A stretch of DNA of 64,000 bases from SHAN690 sp041391765 (GCA_041391765.1 JAWKNJ010000014.1:124001-188000); one strand, 5' to 3'; positions 51,798 to 59,678 are shown, counted from the first letter of the stretch. A program made the numbers and translations. Notes: generated by a model not told the origin, from the sequence alone.

Positions 51798-52226
51798 CTA
51801 TTTCATCAATCTTGAAACAGACGAGTAAGCAATGGATAATACTGCCAATACCAACAAGATGTAGAACATGTATAATCCTGCGCCACTCCATCGTGATGCG
51901 CTTTCTGAAACGTCACCGTATGATTCCAACACCTCTCCAGAAGCCAATCCATAGCTGATGCCTGTGATTACCAACATAGCTCCTACTCCGATGGCCGTGC
52001 CTTTCATTTTTCCAGGATTTGAAAGTGCCGTCATCACCGTTCCTGCCAACGCAGCCAGAATTGCTATGATCAGCAGAATATAGCTCATTCCGATGAATGA
52101 ACCCACCACTCCGCAGTCCAAGCACTCACCTTCTGCGGGCACTTCAATGCCCATGGTCATGATCATCAGGATGATCCCAATGGCCATAAAGGCGAACATT
52201 ACATATTGATTTATTTTCTCAAACAT
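51798..52226 (-). CDS. Hypothetical four-helix membrane protein of the ExbBD operon
   Basis: A 142-residue protein with about four transmembrane helices (YVMFAFMAIGIILMIMTMGI, GMSYILLIIAILAALAGTV, GVGAMLVITGISYGLASGEV, LYMFYILLVLAVLSIAYSSV) and a CLDC motif in the first external loop. No family recognised. Its fixed place between exbB and exbD with 4- and 11-base gaps suggests it is part of or regulates the energiser complex. Confidence 0.78.
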   Translation of the reverse strand: MFEKINQYVMFAFMAIGIILMIMTMGIEVPAEGECLDCGVVGSFIGMSYILLIIAILAALAGTVMTALSNPGKMKGTAIGVGAMLVITGISYGLASGEVLESYGDVSESASRWSGAGLYMFYILLVLAVLSIAYSSVSRLMK

Positions 52227-52237
52227 GTGCAGTCGAA

Positions 52238-53116
52238 TTATTTAGTCATGTTGTGCTTGATCATCAAGTCCACCAACGAAATAGAAGCATCTTCCATTTC
52301 GTTAACAATGCTGTCAACCTTAGCAACAATATAGTTATAGAAAATCTGAAGAACCATCGCCACCAAAAGACCTGATACCGTAGTGATCAAGGCCACACCA
52401 ATACCACCGGCAACGATACCAGGGCTGATGTTGTTTGCTGCAGCGATTGCATCAAACGCTTCGATCATACCGATTACCGTTCCGAAGAAACCAAGCATAG
52501 GAGCCAATGCGATGAACAAAGAAATCCAAGAAAGTCCTTTCTCCAATTGTCCCATCTGAACGCTTCCGTAAGAAACAACTGATTTCTCCACCATATCGAT
52601 ACCGTGATCTGCACGATCAAGACCTTGATAGAAAATGCTGGCAACAGGTCCGCGCGTATTTCGGCAAACTTCCTTAGCTGCATCAACACCACCACTCTTC
52701 AAAGCGCTGTCAACTTCGCTCAAGAGCTTCGATGTGTTGGTTGATGCCATGTTTAGATAAAGGATTCGCTCGATGCTCAATGCCAGACCCAAAATCAAAC
52801 AGATCAATACGAATGACATGAAGCTTGGCCCACCTTCGATGAACTTTTGCTTAATCACTTGGTGCATGCTCTTTTCCTCTTCCGCTTCGTCATTTTCATC
52901 CATTGGAGGCATTGCGGCAGCAACGGGTTCAGGTTGAGCAGGCTCTTCCATTGTGGCAGCGTTGCTGTCCATTCCTTCGGCTCCTTCGTCACTCATCGCC
53001 TCAGCGGTTTCTTCCGGTTGTGCTGACTCATCACCTTGTGCAAACGTCACAGACATTCCCATGCACAACATGGCAACAGACATAGTCAGGCTTAAAAAGA
53101 TACGTTTCATAATCAC
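52238..53116 (-). CDS. exbB: ExbB/TolQ/MotA-family proton channel
   Basis: A 292-residue protein. An N-terminal signal-like segment (MKRIFLSLTMSVAMLCMGMSVTFAQ) is followed by a long acidic proline- and glutamate-rich linker (about 25-80), then the channel: helix near 100-118 (FMSFVLICLILGLALSIERI), the conserved ISLFIALAPMLGFFGTVIGM segment and the third helix (GGIGVALITTVSGLLVAMVL). It is the proton-conducting part of an ExbBD motor. The extra N-terminal export-like segment and acidic linker are not in E. coli ExbB. Start may be 53116 or the ATG six bases later. Confidence 0.9.
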   Translation of the reverse strand: MIMKRIFLSLTMSVAMLCMGMSVTFAQGDESAQPEETAEAMSDEGAEGMDSNAATMEEPAQPEPVAAAMPPMDENDEAEEEKSMHQVIKQKFIEGGPSFMSFVLICLILGLALSIERILYLNMASTNTSKLLSEVDSALKSGGVDAAKEVCRNTRGPVASIFYQGLDRADHGIDMVEKSVVSYGSVQMGQLEKGLSWISLFIALAPMLGFFGTVIGMIEAFDAIAAANNISPGIVAGGIGVALITTVSGLLVAMVLQIFYNYIVAKVDSIVNEMEDASISLVDLMIKHNMTK

Positions 53117-53383
53117 TCGTATTTCAGATATTAAGTTGTGGTATTCAGTATTTTCGGCTGTAAACTTATAAATGTGCTTGGATTTCCGCGGTTAAGGCAC
53201 TGTGAAATTTTACCTTGACTTAACCTTCGAACCTCCAAACGGATCGCAAAACTATAAAACGCGATATTCTGTGCATTACTTTTCTGAGTGCGGCCTAAAT
53301 GATAAAACGGTTTGTTGCAGCTAGTAAATGGCTGAACTTGCAATTTATACCTTAGCCAGCAAAGTCTGATTCACCCCATTTGA

Positions 53384-54400
53384 ATGAATAGTATCCGCTC
53401 ATTTCTAGCTAATGAGGACGCACTGAACATTGTGCTGATCATCGTTTCGCTGGTGTTAGCGTTCCTCATGCCCTTTAGCTTGTTCTTATTCTCATACGCT
53501 ATCCTTGGCCCCCTACACTACCTCACAGAGATCAATTGGCTCAATGAGAAAAAGTACTTTGTTCGCCAGTCCATGTGGATTTGGCTTTTCGTGATTGGAG
53601 CTGCCATCGTTTCATTTCCAGCCTTTGCCCATCTTCCATTTTTTAATCTGGAGTCGCAATCTAGCCTCATTCGGACCATTGTTTATGGCATCACTGACTA
53701 CTATGACATTCTGCTTGTCACTTTGGTGTTATTTGCTGCCAGCCTGGTGTTTCTGAAAAAGCCGTGGCACCTGTTCGTGGCCTTGCCCCTTTCGCTCATC
53801 ATTGGAAAAGTGATTGTGCAGTACGTTCTCGGATCGTTCATCGTGGTCGGCATCTTCCTGCCGACCATTGTTCATGTATACGTTTTCACCCTGCTATTTA
53901 TGCTATACGGTGCGCTCAGCTCGAGGAAGCGTGAGGCATTCATTGGCACTGCATTGCTTCTGATTAGTCCGGTGATAATTCTATTAGTAAGCATCAACCC
54001 TGACTTTTACGGCCTTACCGAAACGGAGCAAGCTGTGGGTACCGTCCAAAATTTCCGATTTGTGAATTTCATTGCCGAGTTGTTTGACTCTACTGAAAAT
54101 GGTCGCATTGTAGCCTTCAGCAGCATCGGCTTGAAAATTCAAACCTTCATTGCTTTTTGCTATACCTACCACTATTTGAACTGGTTCAGCAAAACCACGA
54201 CCATTGGCTGGCGAAAGAATTTGAGCACCAGACGTTCTATCGCCATCCTCGCAGCCTGGGCAGGTTCCATCGGTCTCTTCCTATATGACTATGAGATTGC
54301 CTACCTAGCTCTTTTCTTTTTGGCGATCCTGCACATTGTACTGGAATTTCCACTGAATGTGGTGAGCATGCGCGGCATAGTGCAAAAGCTATTTTCCTAG
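53384..54400 (+). CDS. Polytopic membrane protein with conserved-looking histidines
   Basis: A 338-residue protein with about eight or nine transmembrane helices. Several histidines sit in or beside helices: GPLHYLTEINWL (near residue 44), PTIVHVYVFTLL, CYTYHYLNWFSKTT and AILHIVLEFPLN. This resembles membrane metalloenzymes such as the Brp/Blh carotenoid oxygenases and desaturases, but no specific signature is recognised and the comparison is weak. It is separated by 267 bases from the divergent exbB gene and lies 94 bases before the TetR gene. Function unknown. Confidence 0.7.
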   Translation: MNSIRSFLANEDALNIVLIIVSLVLAFLMPFSLFLFSYAILGPLHYLTEINWLNEKKYFVRQSMWIWLFVIGAAIVSFPAFAHLPFFNLESQSSLIRTIVYGITDYYDILLVTLVLFAASLVFLKKPWHLFVALPLSLIIGKVIVQYVLGSFIVVGIFLPTIVHVYVFTLLFMLYGALSSRKREAFIGTALLLISPVIILLVSINPDFYGLTETEQAVGTVQNFRFVNFIAELFDSTENGRIVAFSSIGLKIQTFIAFCYTYHYLNWFSKTTTIGWRKNLSTRRSIAILAAWAGSIGLFLYDYEIAYLALFFLAILHIVLEFPLNVVSMRGIVQKLFS

Positions 54401-54447
54401 ACGCTTAATTCAACCAATAAACAAATGAAAATCAGCGCGCTCAATAA

Positions 54448-54476
54448 TTAAACATTTGTTTAAATCAATTGTTTAA
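54448..54476. promoter_or_regulatory. Palindromic operator upstream of the TetR gene
   Basis: TTAAACA, two bases, TGTTTAA (54448-54463) is a perfect inverted repeat, and the half-site TTGTTTAA recurs at 54469-54476. Its position just upstream of a TetR gene fits an autoregulatory site. Confidence 0.55.
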
Positions 54477-54486
54477 TCCATCTTTG
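54455..54486 (+). promoter_or_regulatory. Probable promoter of the efflux operon
   Basis: TTTG at 54455-54458, a 20-base spacer, then CATCTTTG at 54479-54486, one base off TAnnTTTG. The -33 element lies inside the palindrome, so bound repressor would block it. The ATG follows eight bases after the box. Confidence 0.45.
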
Positions 54487-54494
54487 GCCCCGAA

Positions 54495-55100
54495 ATGACA
54501 AAGAAGGACCTCACTACTGCCAACAAGATCAAGGAAACAGCCCGTAGGCTTTTTACCGAAAAGGGATATGGAAGAATCACCACAAGAGACATCGCCAAGG
54601 AGGCCGATGTCAATCTCGCATTGGTCAACTATTACTTCCGCAGCAAGGACGAGCTCTTTCATACGATCATGTTCGAGGTCATTCAGGGCTTCATGGGACA
54701 GATGGTAGTATTGATGAATGACGATCACAGTTTCGAGGAGAAACTCGAATTGGTGGTCAGCAACTACATCGACCTGCTTAGCGAGCAACCCAACCTACCC
54801 ATTTTCATGATGAGTGAAATTCGAAATCATCCGCAAGAAATGGCAGAGCGATTGGGTATAGCCAAAATGATACGAGAAGCGAAGTTTTTTAAGGAATTGG
54901 CCGAGCGCTGCCCGGAAGGAGTTCCCCCAATTCAGTTTTTCATGAATATCCTATCACTCACCGTATTTCCATTCATGGGCAAGCCCATGATAGAGGCAGC
55001 CACGGGCATGGAACAACAGCAGTTCAACATGACCATGCAAATGCGCAAAAAACTCATCCCTCAATGGATCCTGGGTATGTTGAATCCACCAAAACAGTAA
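54495..55100 (+). CDS. TetR-family transcriptional regulator
   Basis: A 201-residue repressor. The N-terminal helix-turn-helix is clear: IKETARRLFTEKGYGRITTR then DIAKEADVNLALVNYYFRSK. The C-terminal ligand domain has no specific signature. It is the first gene of an eight-gene efflux operon, two bases before the TolC gene, and a palindrome lies upstream, so it likely represses its own operon. In E. coli, CecR (YbiH) plays that role for the related ybhGFSR operon; the comparison is by operon logic only. Confidence 0.9.
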   Translation: MTKKDLTTANKIKETARRLFTEKGYGRITTRDIAKEADVNLALVNYYFRSKDELFHTIMFEVIQGFMGQMVVLMNDDHSFEEKLELVVSNYIDLLSEQPNLPIFMMSEIRNHPQEMAERLGIAKMIREAKFFKELAERCPEGVPPIQFFMNILSLTVFPFMGKPMIEAATGMEQQQFNMTMQMRKKLIPQWILGMLNPPKQ

Positions 55101-55102
55101 AC

Positions 55103-56374
55103 ATGAACAAGATCAAAACCATCACACTCTTCATTGGAGTATTGTTCATCGCAAACGCCCAGTCGCAAACACTTGACCTATACACGTGTCTTGACAGCGC
55201 AGCAGAACAAATGCCGCTACTCAAGCAGCAAGAGCTGATGAACGAGGTGTTGAGCAACAAGCTCAAGTCGTACAACAGAAACTACCTGCCGCTGGTAACA
55301 CTCAATGGACAAGCTTCTTATCAATCCGATGTGCCCGAACTTCCATTCAGTTTGCCCGGAACCCCTGGCTTAGAAATCCCCCAAGCGCAGTATCGAGCTT
55401 ATGCAGAAGTGTATCAACCACTCTTTGATGCAGGCATATCAAAGGCAGCTAAAAAGGCCGAAACCGCTCAAACTGAAGCCAGCCTATATGCGCTGCAGGT
55501 GAGCGAGATGGAATACAAAAAGCAGGTTGCTCAGCTCTATTTCCAAATGCTGTTGGTCTCCGACCAAATGGAGATCGTCAACAAGTCGCTCGACTTGATG
55601 CGTGCTCGCCAAATGACCTTGGAAACAGCCGTTGAAAATGGGGTGGCACAGCAAAACGATCTCCTCAAGCTCCGAAGCGAAATCCTCACGCAGGAGAAGA
55701 AGCAGGACGATCTAAAAAGTGCGCAGGACAACGGAATGGAGTTGCTCGAGTTACTGACAGGTATCAAAGCCCAGGGTCGCGAATTGGTGGCTCCGGAAGT
55801 TCAAGGATCCTTGGATTACGCCATTACGAGCAACCTGCACTTGCAGATGATCGGAACGCAGCAGAACAGCTTGCTGGCCAAGGAAAGTCTTTTGAAGGCT
55901 CAGCGTATGCCCCGTGTCAATGCATTTGCCCAGGCCGGAATGGGTGCTCCCAATCCTTACAATTTCTTCGAAAAAGACCTAAGTAGTTATTACATTGTTG
56001 GCATCCGCGCCAATTGGACCATTTGGGACTGGGGCAAAACATCGCTTGATCGCAAGAACCTGCACCTCAACCACCAAATGCTGGACGAGCAGCGTAATCA
56101 AAAGCAAATCGAGGTGGAAAGCAACGTCAGCCGATTGCGGAGTGCAGGAGATAAGTTGAACAAAAGCTTGGAGCGAGATGCTCAACTTTTAAGTCTGCGA
56201 ACTCAGATTCGCAAGAACGCAGAAGTGCAAGTTGAGCAAGGTGTCATCACTTCCAACGACTACCTCGATGAAGTGTTGGCAGAGCAAGTGGCCGCACTCA
56301 CCAAAAGTGTAGATCAGATCAGCCTTTATCAGAACCGAATCCTTCTCCAATTCGAAACGGGAGGAATAAAATAG
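55103..56374 (+). CDS. TolC-family outer-membrane efflux channel
   Basis: A 423-residue protein with signal peptide MNKIKTITLFIGVLFIANAQSQ from the ATG at 55103; a longer frame from 55064 runs back into the TetR gene. Two OEP halves with long helices (KQQELMNEVLSNKLKSYNRN, EILTQEKKQDDLKSAQ, LDEQRNQKQIEVESNVSRL) form the trimeric channel. Its TAG stop codon lies in the first copy of the repeat at 56373, so the last residues (ETGGIK) end where that repeat begins. Confidence 0.9.
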   Translation: MNKIKTITLFIGVLFIANAQSQTLDLYTCLDSAAEQMPLLKQQELMNEVLSNKLKSYNRNYLPLVTLNGQASYQSDVPELPFSLPGTPGLEIPQAQYRAYAEVYQPLFDAGISKAAKKAETAQTEASLYALQVSEMEYKKQVAQLYFQMLLVSDQMEIVNKSLDLMRARQMTLETAVENGVAQQNDLLKLRSEILTQEKKQDDLKSAQDNGMELLELLTGIKAQGRELVAPEVQGSLDYAITSNLHLQMIGTQQNSLLAKESLLKAQRMPRVNAFAQAGMGAPNPYNFFEKDLSSYYIVGIRANWTIWDWGKTSLDRKNLHLNHQMLDEQRNQKQIEVESNVSRLRSAGDKLNKSLERDAQLLSLRTQIRKNAEVQVEQGVITSNDYLDEVLAEQVAALTKSVDQISLYQNRILLQFETGGIK

Positions 56375-56468
56375 CTGTCGGCTTGAAGCCTTCAGCTATC
56401 AGAAACTTGAATGAAAGCACAGAAGAAACATAAAACCGCTGAAGGCTGATAGCCAATAGCTGACAGCT
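56373..56468. repeat. Inverted repeat copy A (GCTGAYAGCY family)
   Basis: Arm 56373-56401 (starts AGCTGTCGGC, ends CAGCTATCAG) and the opposite arm 56436-56468 (GCTGAAGGCTGATAGCC then AGCTGACAGCT) are imperfect reverse complements with about 34 bases between. The left arm supplies the last base or two of the TolC stop codon. Confidence 0.75.
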
Positions 56469-56481
56469 CAACTTAGAAACA

Positions 56482-57381
56482 ATGAGACACAAACTATACA
56501 TACTAGCGTTTCCGCTCCTAGCAGCTCTGAGCTCTTGCTCTGGTTCAGGAGATAAGGCCGATGCCTATGGCAATTTTGAGGTGGACGAACTCACCGTGAG
56601 TTCTGAAACAGCTGGAAAACTCATCCGTTTTGAAGCGGAGGAAGGTCATATTTTGAAGGCGGGTGAAACGGTGGCCATCATCGACACGACCCAGTTGCAC
56701 CTAAAGCGCATGCAGCTCGAAGCAAGCATGGATGCCGTCAAGAAAAAGCTTCCGAATGAAGCTGCTCAATTGGCGGTGTTTGATGAGCGCATCCACAAGT
56801 TGAACGATGAAATCGAACGCCTTACAAAGTTGGTAGAAGCCAATGCGGCACCCTCCAAGCAGTTGGACGACCTCAAGGCTGAGTTACTTGTCACGCAGCG
56901 ACAGCGCAGTGCCACTGCTTCTACATTGAGCACACAAACGCAGGGCATGCTGGCTGAACTGGAACCCATGCGATTTCAGTTGATGCAATTGGAAGATCAA
57001 ATTGCCAAGTCCTACATCCAAAATCCGATCAACGGAACTGTCCTCACCACCATGATCAAAGCGGGTGAATTGGCAGGTCCCGGAAGAGCGATCTATAACA
57101 TCGCTTCGCTCGATCCGATTGTGTTGAGGGCTTATGTCAGCGAAGACTTGTTGAATCAGGTTAAGTTAGGTTCTGCGGTCGAGGTGCAAACGGATGGTCC
57201 CGAGGGTGAGATGATTGACCACTCTGGTACCGTCACGTGGATCAGCAGTGAAGCGGAGTTTACACCCAAGATCATTCAAACACGTGACGAGCGCACAACG
57301 CAAGTGTATGCGATGAAAATCGAAGTGCCGAACGATGGCAGTTTGAAGATTGGGATGCCAGCGGAGGTGTATTTTGAATAG
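56482..57381 (+). CDS. HlyD-family efflux adaptor, predicted lipoprotein
   Basis: A 299-residue membrane fusion protein. Signal MRHKLYILAFPLLAALSSC with lipobox LSSC means it is probably anchored by a lipid, as in AcrA-like adaptors. Residues 28-70 hold the biotinyl-lipoyl half (VDELTVSSETAGKLIRFEAE), 75-165 the helical hairpin (IHKLNDEIERLTKLVEANAA), and the rest the barrel (YIQNPINGTVLTTMIKAGEL; AYVSEDLLNQVKLGSAVEVQ). It corresponds to YbhG in the ybhGFSR-type systems. It lies between two repeat blocks. Confidence 0.9.
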   Translation: MRHKLYILAFPLLAALSSCSGSGDKADAYGNFEVDELTVSSETAGKLIRFEAEEGHILKAGETVAIIDTTQLHLKRMQLEASMDAVKKKLPNEAAQLAVFDERIHKLNDEIERLTKLVEANAAPSKQLDDLKAELLVTQRQRSATASTLSTQTQGMLAELEPMRFQLMQLEDQIAKSYIQNPINGTVLTTMIKAGELAGPGRAIYNIASLDPIVLRAYVSEDLLNQVKLGSAVEVQTDGPEGEMIDHSGTVTWISSEAEFTPKIIQTRDERTTQVYAMKIEVPNDGSLKIGMPAEVYFE

Positions 57382-57384
57382 AAA

Positions 57385-57465
57385 ACAGCTATCAGTTGCA
57401 AGCTTTCAGCCGTCAGCTGTCAGTGCAACGGACTCACTGAAAGCTGATAGCCGACAGCTGAAAAC
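57385..57465. repeat. Inverted repeat copy B (GCTGAYAGCY family)
   Basis: Left arm 57385-57423 (ACAGCTATCAG ... CAGCTGTCAG) and right arm 57435-57465 (AAGCTGATAGCCGACAGCTG) are imperfect reverse complements. It starts three bases after the HlyD stop codon and ends just before the four-helix gene. Confidence 0.75.
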
Positions 57466-57486
57466 TCTTAATGATTAAAACATAAA

Positions 57487-57846
57487 ATGAAAAACTTCAA
57501 ACAACTCAAAGTCTGGCAACAAGGAAAACAGATCGCCATTGAGGTTTATAAGCTATCGGAGAAATTGGATCGGCAGGGTTCCTTCACCTTTAGTTCCCAG
57601 ATTACCAGAGCTGCGGTGTCCATTTCATCCAACATTGCAGAAGGAAGCAGCAGACGCAGCGAGAAAGAATATTACCGCTACCTGGAAATCGCGCTGGGTT
57701 CATCCTTTGAGTTGGAAACGCAATTGGAGATCATGAAGGAATTGGAAGTCAGCGAAGCCTCCGAAGCTGCTAAAATCATCGAACTCATAAATGAAGAGCA
57801 ACGCATGCTCCACGGACTAATGAACAACCTCGACACAAAAAACTAA
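57487..57846 (+). CDS. Four-helix-bundle protein (S23/23S rRNA intervening-sequence family)
   Basis: A 119-residue all-helical protein. The family markers are here: FKQLKVWQQGKQIAIEVYKL at the start, then QITRAAVSISSNIAEGSSRR, then KEYYRYLEIALGSSFELETQ. These proteins were first seen in intervening sequences within 23S rRNA genes; relatives are the accessory protein (Avd) of diversity-generating retroelements. Here it is a free-standing gene inside an efflux operon, flanked on both sides by repeat blocks B and C, with no rRNA or reverse transcriptase in the window. Its role is unknown; it has no evident part in efflux. Confidence 0.9.
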   Translation: MKNFKQLKVWQQGKQIAIEVYKLSEKLDRQGSFTFSSQITRAAVSISSNIAEGSSRRSEKEYYRYLEIALGSSFELETQLEIMKELEVSEASEAAKIIELINEEQRMLHGLMNNLDTKN

Positions 57847-57849
57847 TGC

Positions 57850-57893
57850 CGAAGGCTACCGCTGATAGCTAGTAGCTAAAAGCTGACAGCTTT
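57850..57893. repeat. Repeat copy C (GCTGAYAGCY family), single arm
   Basis: GCTGATAGCTAGTAGCT then AAAGCTGACAGCT, in the same orientation as the right arms of copies A and B, filling nearly all of the 50-base gap between the four-helix gene and the first ABC gene. Confidence 0.75.
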
Positions 57894-57896
57894 AAC

Positions 57897-58814
57897 ATGA
57901 AAACAGCAATCTCCATATCAAATGTCAGCAAGTCCTACAAAGACGTTCAAGCCCTGAAGAACATCAGTTTCGAAGTAGGCGAGGGCGAACTTTTTGGGTT
58001 GATCGGGCCGGACGGTGCAGGAAAGACCACGTTGTTTCGAATCCTGTGCACACTGATGCTGCCCGACAGTGGAGAAGCGCGCGTGTGCGACTTGGATGTG
58101 GTCGAAGACTTTCGGGCCATCCGCAACCGCATCGGCTACATGCCCGGTCGATTCTCTCTTTATCAGGATTTGACCGTGGAAGAAAACCTTGAATTCTTCG
58201 CAACCATCTTCGGGACGACAATCGCGGAGAATTACGACCTCATCAAAGACATTTACGTGCAACTCGAGCCTTTCAAAAACCGATTGGCCGGAGCACTGAG
58301 CGGAGGGATGAAGCAAAAGCTCGCCTTATGCTGCGCACTCATCCACAAACCCGATGTCTTGTTTTTGGACGAACCAACCACCGGAGTTGATGCCGTCAGC
58401 CGCAAGGAGTTTTGGCAAATGCTGAAACGACTCAAAGAAGACAGGCTCGCCATTTTGGTCAGCACGCCTTACATGGATGAAGCCGCCCTATGCGATCGGG
58501 TTGCGCTCATACAGCAAGGCGAGATTTTGAGCATCAACACCCCCGAAAAGATCAGTGAGGAATTTCAGGGAACACTCATCGCGATGAAGAGCCATCGTGT
58601 CTACGAACTTCTAACTGCCCTCCGCAACCATCCGCTGACGGTGAGTTGCTACGCCTTTGGTGAGTTCCTGCACGTGACTCTGCGTGAGGCCTCCGATGCC
58701 AAGCAGCTCGAAAGCGACATTCGCGCTCAGGGATTTGATGACCTCGAGGCACATCCTGTGACTCCCGGCATTGAAAACGTATTCATGCAACTGCTTAAAC
58801 AATCGGCTGCCTGA
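57897..58814 (+). CDS. ABC transporter ATPase (first of two, YbhF N-half-like)
   Basis: A 305-residue ATPase: Walker A LIGPDGAGKTTLFRI (about 36-50), a normal signature ALSGGMKQKLALCCALIHKP, Walker B VLFLDEPTTGVDAVSRK, and a C-terminal extension of about 85 residues. It resembles the N-terminal half of the fused YbhF ATPase of the E. coli ybhGFSR exporter. Its stop overlaps the start of the second ATPase gene by one base. Confidence 0.92.
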   Translation: MKTAISISNVSKSYKDVQALKNISFEVGEGELFGLIGPDGAGKTTLFRILCTLMLPDSGEARVCDLDVVEDFRAIRNRIGYMPGRFSLYQDLTVEENLEFFATIFGTTIAENYDLIKDIYVQLEPFKNRLAGALSGGMKQKLALCCALIHKPDVLFLDEPTTGVDAVSRKEFWQMLKRLKEDRLAILVSTPYMDEAALCDRVALIQQGEILSINTPEKISEEFQGTLIAMKSHRVYELLTALRNHPLTVSCYAFGEFLHVTLREASDAKQLESDIRAQGFDDLEAHPVTPGIENVFMQLLKQSAA

Positions 58815-59554
58815 TGGAACAAGAAAAGGTCATCATAGCCGACAAGCTCACGCGGAAGTTTGGGGATTTTATCGCCACCAATGCCATCACCTTCGAGGTG
58901 AGCAAGGGCGAGATTTTCGGTTTTCTTGGTGCGAATGGGGCTGGGAAAACCACCGCCATGCGTATGCTTTGCGGGTTGCTCGCCCCAAGTTCGGGCAAGG
59001 CCACTGTGGCCGGTTACGATGTCGGTACCCAAGCCGAAATGGTCAAAAAACACATCGGCTACATGAGCCAGAAGTTTAGCCTGTATGAAGACCTCACCGT
59101 CAAGGAAAACTTCCTGTTTTATGGCGGTGTCTATGGACTGAAGCGAAAAGACATTCTCGATCGATTGGATCAAATGCTGCAGCGGCTTGAGCTGGAGCAC
59201 GCTCTGAAAACTATGGTCGGTGACCTGCCCTTGGGTTGGAAGCAAAAGCTGAGTTTTTCATTGGCCATGCTGCATCGACCAGAGATTGTTTTTCTGGACG
59301 AACCGACCGGAGGAGTCGACCCCATTACACGAAGACAGTTTTGGGACTTGATCTACGAAGCCGCCCATGATGGTGTCACCATTTTCGTGACCACGCACTA
59401 CATGGACGAAGCCGAGTATTGCGATCGCGTCAGCATCATGGTGGATGGCGTCATCGAAGCGTTGGACAGTCCCGAGAATTTGAGAAAATCATTCAATGCC
59501 GACACCATGGATGCGGTGTTTCAAGAACTGGCAAGAGGAACATCAACGAAATGA
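58814..59554 (+). CDS. ABC transporter ATPase (second of two, YbhF C-half-like)
   Basis: A 246-residue ATPase: Walker A FLGANGAGKTTAMRML, Walker B IVFLDEPTGGVDPITRR, and a degenerate signature LPLGWKQKLSFSLAMLHRP in place of LSGGQ, as I recall from the C-terminal half of YbhF. So this and the previous gene correspond to one fused protein in E. coli, here as two coupled genes. One of the two composite sites may be less active, since the LSGG residues are changed. Confidence 0.92.
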   Translation: MEQEKVIIADKLTRKFGDFIATNAITFEVSKGEIFGFLGANGAGKTTAMRMLCGLLAPSSGKATVAGYDVGTQAEMVKKHIGYMSQKFSLYEDLTVKENFLFYGGVYGLKRKDILDRLDQMLQRLELEHALKTMVGDLPLGWKQKLSFSLAMLHRPEIVFLDEPTGGVDPITRRQFWDLIYEAAHDGVTIFVTTHYMDEAEYCDRVSIMVDGVIEALDSPENLRKSFNADTMDAVFQELARGTSTK

Positions 59555-59600
59555 TTCGGATCATAAACATAACCCGCACAAACAATGCGACTTCTGGGAG

Positions 59601-59649
59601 CCCGCTGACAGCTGAGAGCTTAAAGCTGACAGCTATCAGCCTTCAGCCC
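59601..59649. repeat. Repeat copy D (GCTGAYAGCY family)
   Basis: GCTGACAGCTGAGAGCTT, then AAAGCTGACAGCTATCAGCC and TTCAGCCC: partly self-complementary, in the 124-base gap between the second ATPase and the first permease gene. The rest of that gap holds nothing recognised. Confidence 0.75.
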
Positions 59650-59678
59650 TTGGTTGCTCCTTTGAACTTATTCGTAAT

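Noticed and set aside
57388..57465. Repeat B as the transcription terminator of the efflux operon
   Set aside because: No T-run follows, and the genes on both sides are in the same orientation and would be cut off from each other.
56373..59649. The repeat blocks as a CRISPR array
   Set aside because: Arms vary in length and orientation, spacing is set by genes, and there are no uniform spacers.
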